A stretch of DNA of 64,000 nucleotides from NCBI GenBank assembly GCA_023374025.1, contig SIJG01000007.1:1097852-1161851 (forward strand). The letters run 5' to 3'. The position numbers and the translations under genes were made by a program. The notes under the pieces are model-generated. The model searched no databases. It worked only from the letters and a program-made list of their open reading frames with translations, and had not been told where the DNA came from. Source of the DNA: Heterodera schachtii. Its lineage: Eukaryota; Nematoda; Chromadorea; Rhabditida; Heteroderidae. Each line of letters begins with the position of its first letter. The stretch's first letter is position 1. Of the stretch, positions 47,257-57,073 are shown in pieces.

Positions 47257-47320
47257 AATTCTATGACATTCGAATCACTGGGACTCAACCTCAGCAAATT
47301 TCTTAGCATTTTGAAATACT

Positions 47321-47920
47321 GATCAAAAGTCTTTACAGCAACTTGATCAGATCAATCCTTCATAGTGATCTGGACGCCCCAAAATATACTGAAAAACGGG
47401 AAAATTTTTGAAAAAATTCCTAGGGGGTTGAGAAAATTTTTTTGTTAAAAATCATTATATCCAACTGAAAGAGCACAAAATGCTCTACAATATGCCAAAG
47501 ACCGCAAGTAAATTCGAATGGGCCTAATAAGGAGTACAAAATTCTCTACAGAATTGCCTTTTGAATGTTGGGTCTACGACTTATACTCGCTGAGGTATGG
47601 GCACTTCAATTTCGGTGTCTACAAAAAGTACTGTACATATTTCTTAAGAAAATAGTGAATTTTACAGTAGAAATGATCATGACTGAAATTGAAGTGCCCA
47701 TACCTCAGCGAGTTTAAGTCGTAGAGACTTGCGGTCTTTTGCATATTGTAGAGCATTTTGTGCTCTTTCAGTTGGATATAATGATTTTAACAAAAAAATT
47801 TTCTCAACCCCCTAGGAATTTTTTCAAAAATTTTCCCGTTTTCAGTGTATTTTGGGGTGTCCAGATCACTATGAAGGATTGATCTGATCAAGTTGCTGTA
47901 AAAGACTTTCTTGATCAGTA
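47321..47920. mobile_element. Large foldback element
   Basis: The left arm starts near 47321 (CTGATCAAAAGTCTTTACAG) and the right arm ends near 47920 (CTTTCTTGATCAG). The arms of roughly 270 bp pair over nearly their whole length, including GGACGCCCCAAAATATACTG with its complement CAGTGTATTTTGGGGTGTCC, around a loop of about 40 bp near 47630-47670. No transposase. Confidence 0.85.
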
Positions 47921-48003
47921 TCAAAAGTTAGCTTACAAATTAGCAGGAATTTTTTCAGAATTTTGGCCACAAAATATTTAGTTTAAGCGAAATAAAATTT
48001 TTG

Positions 48004-48190
48004 TCCCGAGTTTAAGTCGTAGAGACTTGCGGTCTTTTGCATATTGTAGAGCATTTTGTGCTCTTTCAGTTGGATATAATGATTTTAACAAAAAAATTTT
48101 TTCAACCCCCTAGGAATTTTTTCAAAAATTTTCCCGTTTTCAGTGTATTTTGGGGTGTCCAGATCACTATGAAGGATTGATCTGGAAATA
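48004..48190. repeat. Truncated second copy of the foldback right arm
   Basis: From GAGTTTAAGTCGTAGAGACT to GAAGGATTGATCTG this repeats 47709-47886 in direct orientation with very few differences. It ends abruptly, suggesting aberrant transposition or slippage. Confidence 0.85.
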
Positions 48191-48504
48191 AAATTTTGTC
48201 CATAAACATATGACCATGACTGTACCAAGATTGTTAGATTTGGTCAACAATGAAAAAAGTTGTAGTCCAAAACTTGGGCTGGCACCGAACCGTCCTGTTC
48301 CGTTAAACATAAGCGCAACACGAATAAACATTATTTTTTTACCCATAGTGTCTATTTAATGGTTCATCTCTCTTTTGATAAACTTTACTATTACCCCTTT
48401 ATGCATCACAATCCCACATTTGGATAATCATTGAAATCAAAACCATATAAAAGACAGAGAAAATGCCAATGAATATCATTTCATCAATATCATCATTTTA
48501 AATT

Positions 48505-48825
48505 GGGGTAGATCCAACTCATCCATACCCAACTCATCCATACCCAACGTCCATGCCCAACTCATCCATACCCAACTCATCCATATACCCAACTCATCCA
48601 TACCCAACTCATCCATACCCAACTCATCCATGCACAAAAAATGCCACGAAGCAGACCGACAGTGCAAAAATGCCACGACTAAGACCCGGACAATCAAAAA
48701 AACTAAGACCCGCACAATCAAAAAAAAATGCCACGACTAAGACCGCATAAGCAGATGCCACGGCGACGACTCGCAGCGTTATGGATGAGTTGGGTCTATG
48801 GATGAGTTGGGTTGGATGAGTTGGG
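48505..48825. repeat. CCAACTCATCCATA satellite with inverted outlier
   Basis: About nine units of a 13-14 bp repeat (CCAACTCATCCATA) lie at 48515-48635. After an interlude with AATGCCACGACTAAGAC repeats (48650-48745), three units of the reverse complement (ATGGATGAGTTGGG) occur at 48782-48825. Confidence 0.85.
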
Positions 48826-48925
48826 GGTGACTCTATACAAATTTTTAACTATGTACATACCTATATTATTAAGAATGACCATATAATTCAAAACTTCTTT
48901 CCTAATTAAACGAATTTTTTCGACA

Positions 48926-51900
48926 ATGGCAAACGGCTCTACCGATAAGTTCAGTAAATTGCCGGAGTTGGCCAAGCCGTCATTGTATCAAATCTTTGTC
49001 AGTCTCAATTTGAATACATGCAAATTCAAAGGCAAACAGACGATTCATCTCGAGGTGAGTGATTTTTTCGGTACTAATTGGGTTTGGGTCCCATATTTGG
49101 TCAAATTTTTCAAAAGTGTAGCCAGACAGTCAGACAGCGCACGTTTCCTTACCAACCGTTTCCTTACCACCGTTTCCTTACCCACGTATTTGGTTCATTT
49201 CCTTACCAACCGTATGAATAGTGATAAACATTGAGATTAAAACACGCTAAAAAAATTTATTCACTGTTTTTATGACTTAGCTAGCTCGTCAAGAGCTTTC
49301 GAATAATTGCAAATGCGTCCGGATTCGATCGTTTAAAAAAAAGTTTGGTGTCAAATCTCTCAATTTTCGAGTTTTGAACTGACCCAAAAATAGTTTTAAA
49401 CCCAACTCCTCAACTTGAGAGCTATTTTTTGTGCTTAAAATTAGCTCCTCGAAACTTCGAAATTTAGAAATCGGATAAAGATGATACATAAAATAGAAAA
49501 ACTCTACAAAGTATTTAGAAATATTTGATTTAGGTTTGGAAAAGTATAAATGGTCATTGTATTGAAGTTTTGTGCGGTTCTTTTTTGTTAAATTGCTTCC
49601 ATTTTATTATCTGTAACATTAAACATAAATCTACTGACTTTTTATTCATGATAAGCATCCATCTGTTGAAAATCTCTTTTCTATTGTCGAAATTTTTCCA
49701 AAAATTTTCAAAAATTTTTTGGTATGGAAATGAACCAAATACGTGGGTAAGGAAACGGTGGTAAGGAAATGGTGGTAAGGAAACGGTGGTAAGGAAACGG
49801 TTGGTAAGGAAACGGTTGGTAAGGAAATGGTGGTAAGGAAACGGTGGTAAGGAAACGGTGGTAAGGAAACAACACCAACCCCTTCCACCCGCCGCAGCCC
49901 CACGTAGCCAGACAGTCAAACAGTGCACTTTTTCTTCCTTCTCTCCAGTGGCTATGCGGAAGAAAAGAAGGAAATAGTGCACTGTCTGGCTACACCTGAA
50001 AAATATGACCAAAATATTGGACCCAAACCTAATTAGTATTTTTTTTTCCATTTTTTAAAAATAAGTATCTTCTTAGATTACGAAACCAACCAATTATTTG
50101 GAAACTCCATTCGAATGCGTTGGATGTGGAGAAGGCTTCTCTGAAGTTGGAGGATGGCACTGGTGCGTGCTTTTTGCTGCCTTTCTTAACTTCTTTGAGA
50201 AATCTAATTTGAAATTCACACAGTCTTTCCGGACTTAAAGCGCGAAATTGACGCAAAATGGACACTGCTCACCGTTCAGCTGCCTCAAGAGATCAAACCG
50301 CAGAAAGCCGAGTTGGAATTTGTGTACAATGGCGAATTGACAACCAACATGAAAGGGTTTTACAAGTAAGAATTGCTCTTGATTTTAATCATCATAAACT
50401 TGTTCTTTTCACCTTCCAGGTCAACTTACAAAGACAGTGAAGGCAATGAAAAGGCTGTCGCCTCGACTCAATTTGAGGTTTCCCCGAATCTTTTTTATTT
50501 TTATTACTGAACAATTTCAGAGCACTTACGCCCGGAATGCCTTTCCCTGTTGGGATGAGCCGACTTACAAAGCGCAGTTCGACATTAAATTGGAGGTGGA
50601 CAAGGACCTGACTGCCCTTTCGAACATGAATGTCACGGAGGAGAAACACACGGAGGCAGGCACTAAAATGGTCACCTTTGCCAGGACTCCGCTTATGTCT
50701 ACCTATTTGGTGGCGTTTGCCGTTGGGAACTTCGAATACGTTGAGGTTGATTTTATGAATTTTTCTTTAAAAACAATTTAAATTAAAGGGGAAGTCTAAA
50801 ACAGGCGCAAACGTGCGCATTTACAGTGTGCCGGGCAAAAAAGAACAGGGAAATTACGCGTTGGAATTGGTCACCAAATCAATTGACTTTTACTCTGAAT
50901 GGTTCGACTTCAAAATGCCGTTGCCAAAGTGTGATGTCCTCGCTATGCCTGACTTTGCAATGGGTGAACAGCAGAAACGAATTGCAAAATAAACCGAATT
51001 TTAGGTGCTATGGAAAATTGGGGACTTATCACTGCCCGCGAGAACTGCTCTCTTTATGACCCAACAAAAAGCCCTTCAACACACAAACAGCTTCTGACTT
51101 TGTTATTGTCGCACGAAGTCTCACACTTTTGGTTCGGAAATCTCGTCACAATGGTTTTTTTTAAATTTTTATTTATAAATAGCAAAAACATTTAGAAATG
51201 GTGGTCCGATCTTTGGCTCAAGGAGGGTTTTGCTTCATTCACGGAATATTTGTTCACCGACAAAAACTATCCTGAATTTAAAATTTGGTCCGATATCGTC
51301 GACGAGGAAATGGTCAGAGCGATGGCTTTGGACTCCCTGCGCAGTACGCATCCAATCGAGGCAATTTCTGAATATTATTGATATGATATTGTAAATACAA
51401 TATTTTTAGGTTCCTATTGATAACCCAAATGAACTTGAAGAAACTTACGATTCGATCACTTACGCAAAATCAAATTCAATCATTCGGATGCTCTTCAATC
51501 ATTTGGGCGAAGCGACTTTCCAAAAGGCCATTCGCAATTACTTGAAAAAGCACCAATACGCAAATGCAGAGACCAACGACTTTTGGAAGAGTTTGTCCGA
51601 CGCTTCTGGGATTGTGAGTTTTAAACATTAAAAAAACACTTGGAAAGGAAAAGTGGTTTTCTGACGACATTTGGTTTAGGATGTCAAAGCACTGATGTCT
51701 TCCTGGACCCAACAGATGGGCTTCCCTTTGGTTACTGTCGAGGAAAAAATTTTGGATGGAGACCGTATTGAATTGCACTTAAAACAATCTCGCTTTTTGG
51801 CCGATGGAGGTCATGACGAAGCGAACCCGGTTTGGCAAGTGCCGTTCGGAGTCACCACCGCGACGGACCCGACTCATCCGAAGGCCAAATTTTTATTGAT

Positions 51901-53330
51901 GAAAGCCGAAGACAAATTCATCGTGGATGGAGTCAAATCAAATGAATGGGTCAAGGTGAAAAATCAGATGGAAGAGACAAGAATACAAATACAAACCAAT
52001 CTGTAGGTTAAAATTACTCGAGTTACAATAATTTTAGGTCAACTCCAACTTTTCTTCGTTTTTTCGCGTCCAATACTCAACGGACATGCTGCAGTCTTTG
52101 CTGGATGGTGTGAAAAACCGCGAACTTGGAGTGTTGGACCGTTACCAACTCGCCAGTGACCTCTACTGCCGTGAGTTTCTTGCATGTTTTGGATTTAACC
52201 CATGAGTATATTTTGTTTGGTTCCCTGATTCTTCATTTTTAGCTTGTCAAATCTTCTCGCGTATCCGTTTCACACTTTCTCGATTTGCTCACTGTTTGCC
52301 AGGAGGAGGAGGATTACTTTGTTTGGTCTGCAATTGACTCGGGCATTGGCAGCATCGCTCATTCACTCAAACATTTGGACGACGAACGCAAGCTGTTGGG
52401 CCGTTTCGAGCGTTTTGTGTGCAAAATGATTGAACCCGTCGCTGCCAAATTGGGCTGGGAACCCAAAGAGGGAGAAAGTCTGAATTATTTTTTTGAAACA
52501 TCATTTTGTTTTTTATAACTTTCTTTCTTCCCTTTTTAGCTATACACATTGGACGTCTTCGTGCCCTGCTCCTCAGCCGTTTGTCACATTTTCGCCATCA
52601 ACCGACTATTCAAATGGCACTTTCCAAATTCAATGCCCTCGTCGAGAAAGGCGTCGATGTTGTCCCGGACTTGCGAAAGCTCATTTTCCGTGCCGTAGGC
52701 TCTACAAATGATGAAAAAATCATTGCTGCATTGAAAAATTTGATGGAGACATCGGGCTGCGCACAAGTGGAGTTGTCATGTGTATTGGGTATGAGACATT
52801 GGGCGAATGGGAGTTGGTCGTCCCTTATGACAAACTTTTTTTAAGGACTTGGCCAATGTTCGGACTTGAAAATGCTCGAGGACATTTTCAATTATGGCGT
52901 TATTCAAGGCAAAATCCGTGACCAGGACCTCTATCTTTTGTTCGCGGCAACACATGGGGCACCGATGGCGTGCTGTGGACACTTCGCATGGAACTTTTTC
53001 AAAAACAATTTCGCACTTTTCATCGAGAAGGACGGCAGCGTCAACAGCAGCGTGTTCTTGCATTGTTTTGAGTACGTGACTTCGGGTTTCTGTTCGAATG
53101 CCATGGCCAAGGACATTATGGTGGGTTAATTCACAATCAGTGGCAAAAAGGGAGATTTTAGATTCATTAAAATTTAGGAGTTTTTTAAAAAAGAATTGGA
53201 CGAACATTCTCTGAAAACATTGGAGCGGCCTCTTCGTCAAGCCGTCGAATCCATTAAAGTCAAAGAGAGTTTGCTGAAGAATAACGTGCCCGATTTGGAC
53301 AAATATTTGCAGGAACATGGTATATGACCA
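48926..53330 (+). CDS. Puromycin-sensitive aminopeptidase (M1 metallopeptidase)
   Basis: Zinc aminopeptidase that trims peptides in the cytosol. The start at 48926 gives MANGSTDKFSKLPELAKPS. Recognisable blocks are YARNAFPCWDEP (substrate channel, about 50525), FARTPLMSTYLVAFAVG, AMENWGLITARE (exopeptidase motif, 51011), HEVSHFWFGNLVTM (zinc motif HExxH, 51112-51126), DLWLKEGFASF (third zinc ligand Glu, 51210), YDSITYAKSNSIIRML (transition-state Tyr), SWTQQMGFPL and a C-terminal helical domain ending KYLQEHGI at 53330. About 880 residues in many exons, slightly shorter at the N-terminus than mammalian PSA, as expected without the transit extension. All catalytic residues are present. Intron 1 (49054-50078) contains a foldback element. 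Confidence 0.93.
49070..50045. mobile_element. Foldback element with GTAAGGAAACGGT minisatellite (aminopeptidase intron 1)
   Basis: The left end around 49070-49150 (GGTTTGGGTCCCATATTTGG and GTGTAGCCAGACAGTC) is repeated inverted near 49976-50040 (CTGTCTGGCTACAC and GACCAAAATATTGGACCCAA). Inside, about nine units of GGTAAGGAAACGGT run at 49745-49870, with complementary units at 49144-49200. A smaller hairpin at 49902-49994 shares the same terminal word. Confidence 0.8.
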
Positions 53331-53469
53331 GGCAAATATTATAATTTTATGGGCAGGCAATTATAAGGCATTTTCCTTTTGTGAGGTTATATTAATGTAA
53401 TTATTCTTTCTGTTACCGTTTTGTGGTTTCTGCGAAAAAAAGAAAAATTGAAGAAGCATTTTTTCTAGG

Positions 53470-55707
53470 TTAAAATTAAATGGTATTCTGGTGACGTTAC
53501 TACTGCTCTGAACATTTACCAAGAGAAGAAAGGCATTCTTATCGTCTATGTTTATTCTGATGGTATTTTTTAAATTGATTTTGTTGTTATTTTGACATCC
53601 CTAAATTGTATTATTTTAGATGTAAATTCCACAAAATTTGACCAAATTTGGGATTCGTTTGACAATTCAATTCCGGATCTGGATCGCGTCCCTTATGTTG
53701 CTATTCGACTTGCTAAGGACACTGAAGGCGCAAATCAATTCGCTCAATTCTCTCCCACTCCTGTTTTTCCCGTGTGTTACTTTCTCCGCGGGCTCAATGC
53801 GAAACCGCTCGAAGTTTTGACTGCCGTTGAGGAGATGACCATTGAACGTTTGAACAGTTCGTTCAAAATGGCTATTGTGGTAAATCGCCGATTTTTAAAT
53901 TAGTCAATTATAATGTTTTTAGCGGTACACTGCCTGCGATTATTTGACGCGCAAGCGAAAAAATAAAGAGGCCAAGTGAGTCAATTGAAATAAATTTGAA
54001 GGAAAGAGGTCGAAGAGGGGGGGGGGGGGGAATCGTAACGAAGGGGAAAAAGGGAAATTATAGAAATTTAAAACAAATTACTAAGAAATTTTTTTAGAAA
54101 TCAATCTCAACTCCCCCCCCCCCCAATAAAATTTTTGGCTCAAAAGCGCAAAAAGCGGCCTTTTTAATGATAATCTGTTAATATCTGAAACCTTAACGCA
54201 TTAGCGTCGACTCTCTTCCCTAGCCTTCATTCGTAAAAAGTCAGGCCGACTCCGCCCCCTATTTAATGTATGTTCCAAACTGATTTTTCTTGTCCATTTA
54301 GAAAAGAAAGAGCGAAACAATACAAATTTCCTGGTGGCAGCACTTTGACCGATGTTTTCCCGTCCGATTCTTCTTTTAAGGTAGTCAGTCAATAACACTG
54401 TTTCTTGCATTTTTTTATAACTGACATTTTTCATTTAAGGATTTTTCCATCACCGTCCATGTCGATAAACTCGTCTGCTTTCATGGAAAAGGCAATTTTC
54501 TGTCCCAATTATTCCCTGTAAGTTTTTGAAATGCTCAATATTTGTACATTTTTAAATTTTAGCTTTCTCTTGTCGTAGATGGGAATGAATACGGTTCTTT
54601 GGAGCATTACTATCAAACATGTAAACTGCGCTTTTTTCTCGACAAACAGGTCACTCCTCTATTCATTCATTCGTTGCCATTCAAATAGTAAATACCCAAA
54701 AAAAAAATTTGGTTTAATTATTTTATGTTCGGAGCATACATACACAAGAGGTGTCTCAGGCCAAGGGTTTTACGACGGACGATTGGGACAGGGGGTGTCT
54801 CAGGGACCAATTTTCCATACGAAGGTCCAAATTTTCTCCGTCGACGATTTTTGCTATTCAAACTACCTTTTTTTGTGGCGCGTATTTTCCAAAAAACTTT
54901 TGGGATGACGGGCGGTCCGGCGGTGCCAATAGGCGCCGCCGGGAAACTTTTTGAATTTTATATTGATTTCGCTAACAAATATGGAAATTCTGCGAATTTT
55001 AAATCCCCCCCCCCTTCCATGTATGGTTCGGAGTCTAAAAAAATTAATCTTTGAAGATTGTCAAAGAGTTGCGGTCCATCAGCGACCCTTTAGAGGAAAA
55101 GAAACGCGCTCGCAAATTGCTTGGGAAATTTGACGAAAAAGAGGTAACCTTTTCTTTCAAAATTTTAATGTTCCAATTTCGCTTTATTGTTCAGATCGAT
55201 GCTTGGAAAAATTCCCACGGTGTGCAGGTCATTTTGCATGCGATGCGTCACAAATTCAGTGACCAACATCCGGTGGACACTTTCCTCAATTGGTTTTGAG
55301 TTTTTATTGAACTCATTGTCAGGGGTTATGTGACCAATTGCTGGCGACTGACGACGCTTTGTTGGTGCAGGCATATGACAAAGACTTGTTGTATGCTGCC
55401 GGAATGGTCGAGGACGGAGTGCGCGAATGGGCCAAGGAAAACGAAGGCAAAGTGCTCAAGGTGAGGTCTTTTCACAAAATAGTAAAATCGTTTTCCATTT
55501 GCTCTACAGTAAACTTTAATTGTTCCCACAGTTTCCATCCGAGCTGAACGACGAAACATTCAAATACATTCCATTGGTTGGCAAAGGCAAAAATTTGTTG
55601 GGAGTAATGGCAATGAAAGTGAGAAAGCTTTGTGAACAGTTTTTAATTTTATTATTGGTGTTCAGATTCGTAGTGAACTTCTCGCCAGCAAAAGCAGCGG
55701 CCAATAG
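53470..55707 (+). CDS. Apparent UBXN4-like / NADAR chimeric gene
   Basis: Exons: 53470-53562, 53620-53879, 53923-53975, 54302-54380, 54440-54517, 54563-54649, 55057-55143, 55195-55250ish, 55323-55460, 55531-55617 and 55665-55707. The first exons resemble the UAS/thioredoxin-like N-terminus of UBXN4 (KWYSGDVTTALNIY; PVFPVCYFLRGLNAKPLEVL), then a short basic linker and YKFPGGSTLTDVFPSDSS, like the start of a UBX domain. From exon 5 the sequence is NADAR: CFHGKGNFLSQLFP, DGNEYGSLEHYYQTCKL, RHKFSDQHPGLCDQLLATD, WAKENEGKVLK and GKGKNLLGVMAMKIRSELL, with stop TAG at 55705. NADAR enzymes act on N-glycosidic ADP-ribose linkages. No ATG precedes KWYSG in frame: ATT stands where Met is expected. A true fusion, or two adjacent truncated genes, are both possible. 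Confidence 0.6.
54650..55056. mobile_element. Transposon-derived intron sequence in NADAR part
   Basis: The segment around 54910-54950 (GGTCCGGCGGTGCCAATAGG) is, inverted, the GC-rich core of the hAT MITE at 12444-12796. The intron also holds a repeated GTGTCTCAGG word (54752 and 54794) and a C11 tract. No intact termini were identified. Confidence 0.6.
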
Positions 55708-57073
55708 ACCGAGAAGAAATACTGCGAGCAATTTGGATACGAAATCCTTCCCTTTTCCAACGTCAAATGATTGAATTTCCCTATAATTTCTGATTTTTCC
55801 ATCACTGATTGCTGATTGTGAGATAAACAAATCAAAACTAATTTTCGCCGTTCGATTTCCAAATGTTTCGGCCGAATTCGCTTCCCTCCCCCCTTTTCTT
55901 CTTTATATTAGCTTCTCCTCTGCTTTTCATTGTTCGTCTCTCTCCTCCAATTCGTCACCATAATTGCCGCTGCGCGGGATGACAAGTCCGACGGACCGGA
56001 TCAGTCAGTCATTCGCTTCCGAAACGCCCTCCCCCCTTTTGATGAAAATCGTCTTCCCCCGGCGGCAGAGGGATTTGTCTTCGGCGTCGTCCATATTCGG
56101 CTGTTTTGGGGGCAGCTGTGCTTTCATCGAGCCATAAAAGAGGGAGGGAAAACGCCTAAAAAGTTCCAAAACCTAATTTATCATCACCCATTGAATAACT
56201 TTGCGTTCCGCCTCCGCCCATCCATCCTTTCCTCGCGTCCAACAAATTCGTTCCTCGTCACCGTTACGTCGCACATATAAGCAAATGGGCTGGGGTAGGG
56301 AAAAGCGGCTAATGAACGTTAATTAGGGAGGGGGGGGAGGTGATGGGGGGGGGGGAAGGGTTTGATTTGATTTTGGGGGGATTTCATCGGAGGGGGTGAT
56401 CAGGAAAAGGCGGCAAAAATGCAGACGGACGGAGGGGGGGGGGGGGGGAAAGTGACGCATTCGCCGCTTTTCTCTGATTCTTTCGCTTCGACCCAATTCC
56501 TTCCTTTCCCTTCTCTGATCAAAAGTGAAAGTGCTCACTTCTCAGCAGGGAATGCCGGGGAAGAAATGAAAGAAAGAAACAAAGAAAGTGACTTAGGAAT
56601 GAATGCCTAAGGGAAGAGAAAAAGTTGGGACGGACGGAGGGAAAGGGAAGGGACGGAGGACAGATTTTGTCGGAGGGATTCATCGGCGGAGGGGGCGCAG
56701 AATCTGTCGCTTTTCGTTGATTTATTAATCATTCGGCAGCAGTCCAACCAACCCAACCCCCCAGACGCCCCTTCCCCCCCCCCCTTTCCCTCCAAATTCG
56801 TCAATCCAATCAGTCGCATCCCTCCCCTTTACCTCCCCTAAATCCAATAATAGTGCTCCTCCCTCCTCTTAGGACCAAAATGTTGCTTCAACATTGTCAT
56901 ATTGTTCCACCTCAATGTGCATTTGTGTTAGCCAAACACTGCAAATTAGCACAAAGTAAAACAAAATCGAATAAACCAAACTCTCCCCGAGGCCATTAAT
57001 TATTTTGCCTTCCTTTCATTGCTCATTTGTCCGTTTCCTTTTGTCCGTCCGTTCTTTTGTCTCCGATTTGCCA
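55708..57073. other. Intergenic with long G/C homopolymers
   Basis: It starts with the 3' flank shared with copy B. An open frame at 55930-56280 shows no domain. Multiple G8-G16 runs occur at 56330-56450 and a C10 near 56775. No convincing gene. Confidence 0.4.

Noticed and set aside
46908..47309. Minus-strand frame as an independent gene
   Set aside because: Its core is a copied fragment of the charged-repeat gene at 61.44-61.62 kb and lacks the flanking exons.
48490..48830. Possible CRISPR array, because of regularly repeated CCAACTCATCC units
   Set aside because: Units are contiguous with no unique spacers; this is a eukaryotic minisatellite.
54750..54800. VSQAKGFTTDDWDRG, looking like part of a NADAR domain
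   Set aside because: The domain order is complete without it (LDKQ to IVKELRS), and the segment lies in transposon-like intron DNA.
55250..55325. Phase mismatch in the NADAR exons near VDTFLNW
   Set aside because: Using the earlier donor CCG|GTGGAC gives a 50-nt intron and the family-like junction QHP-GLCDQLLATD.
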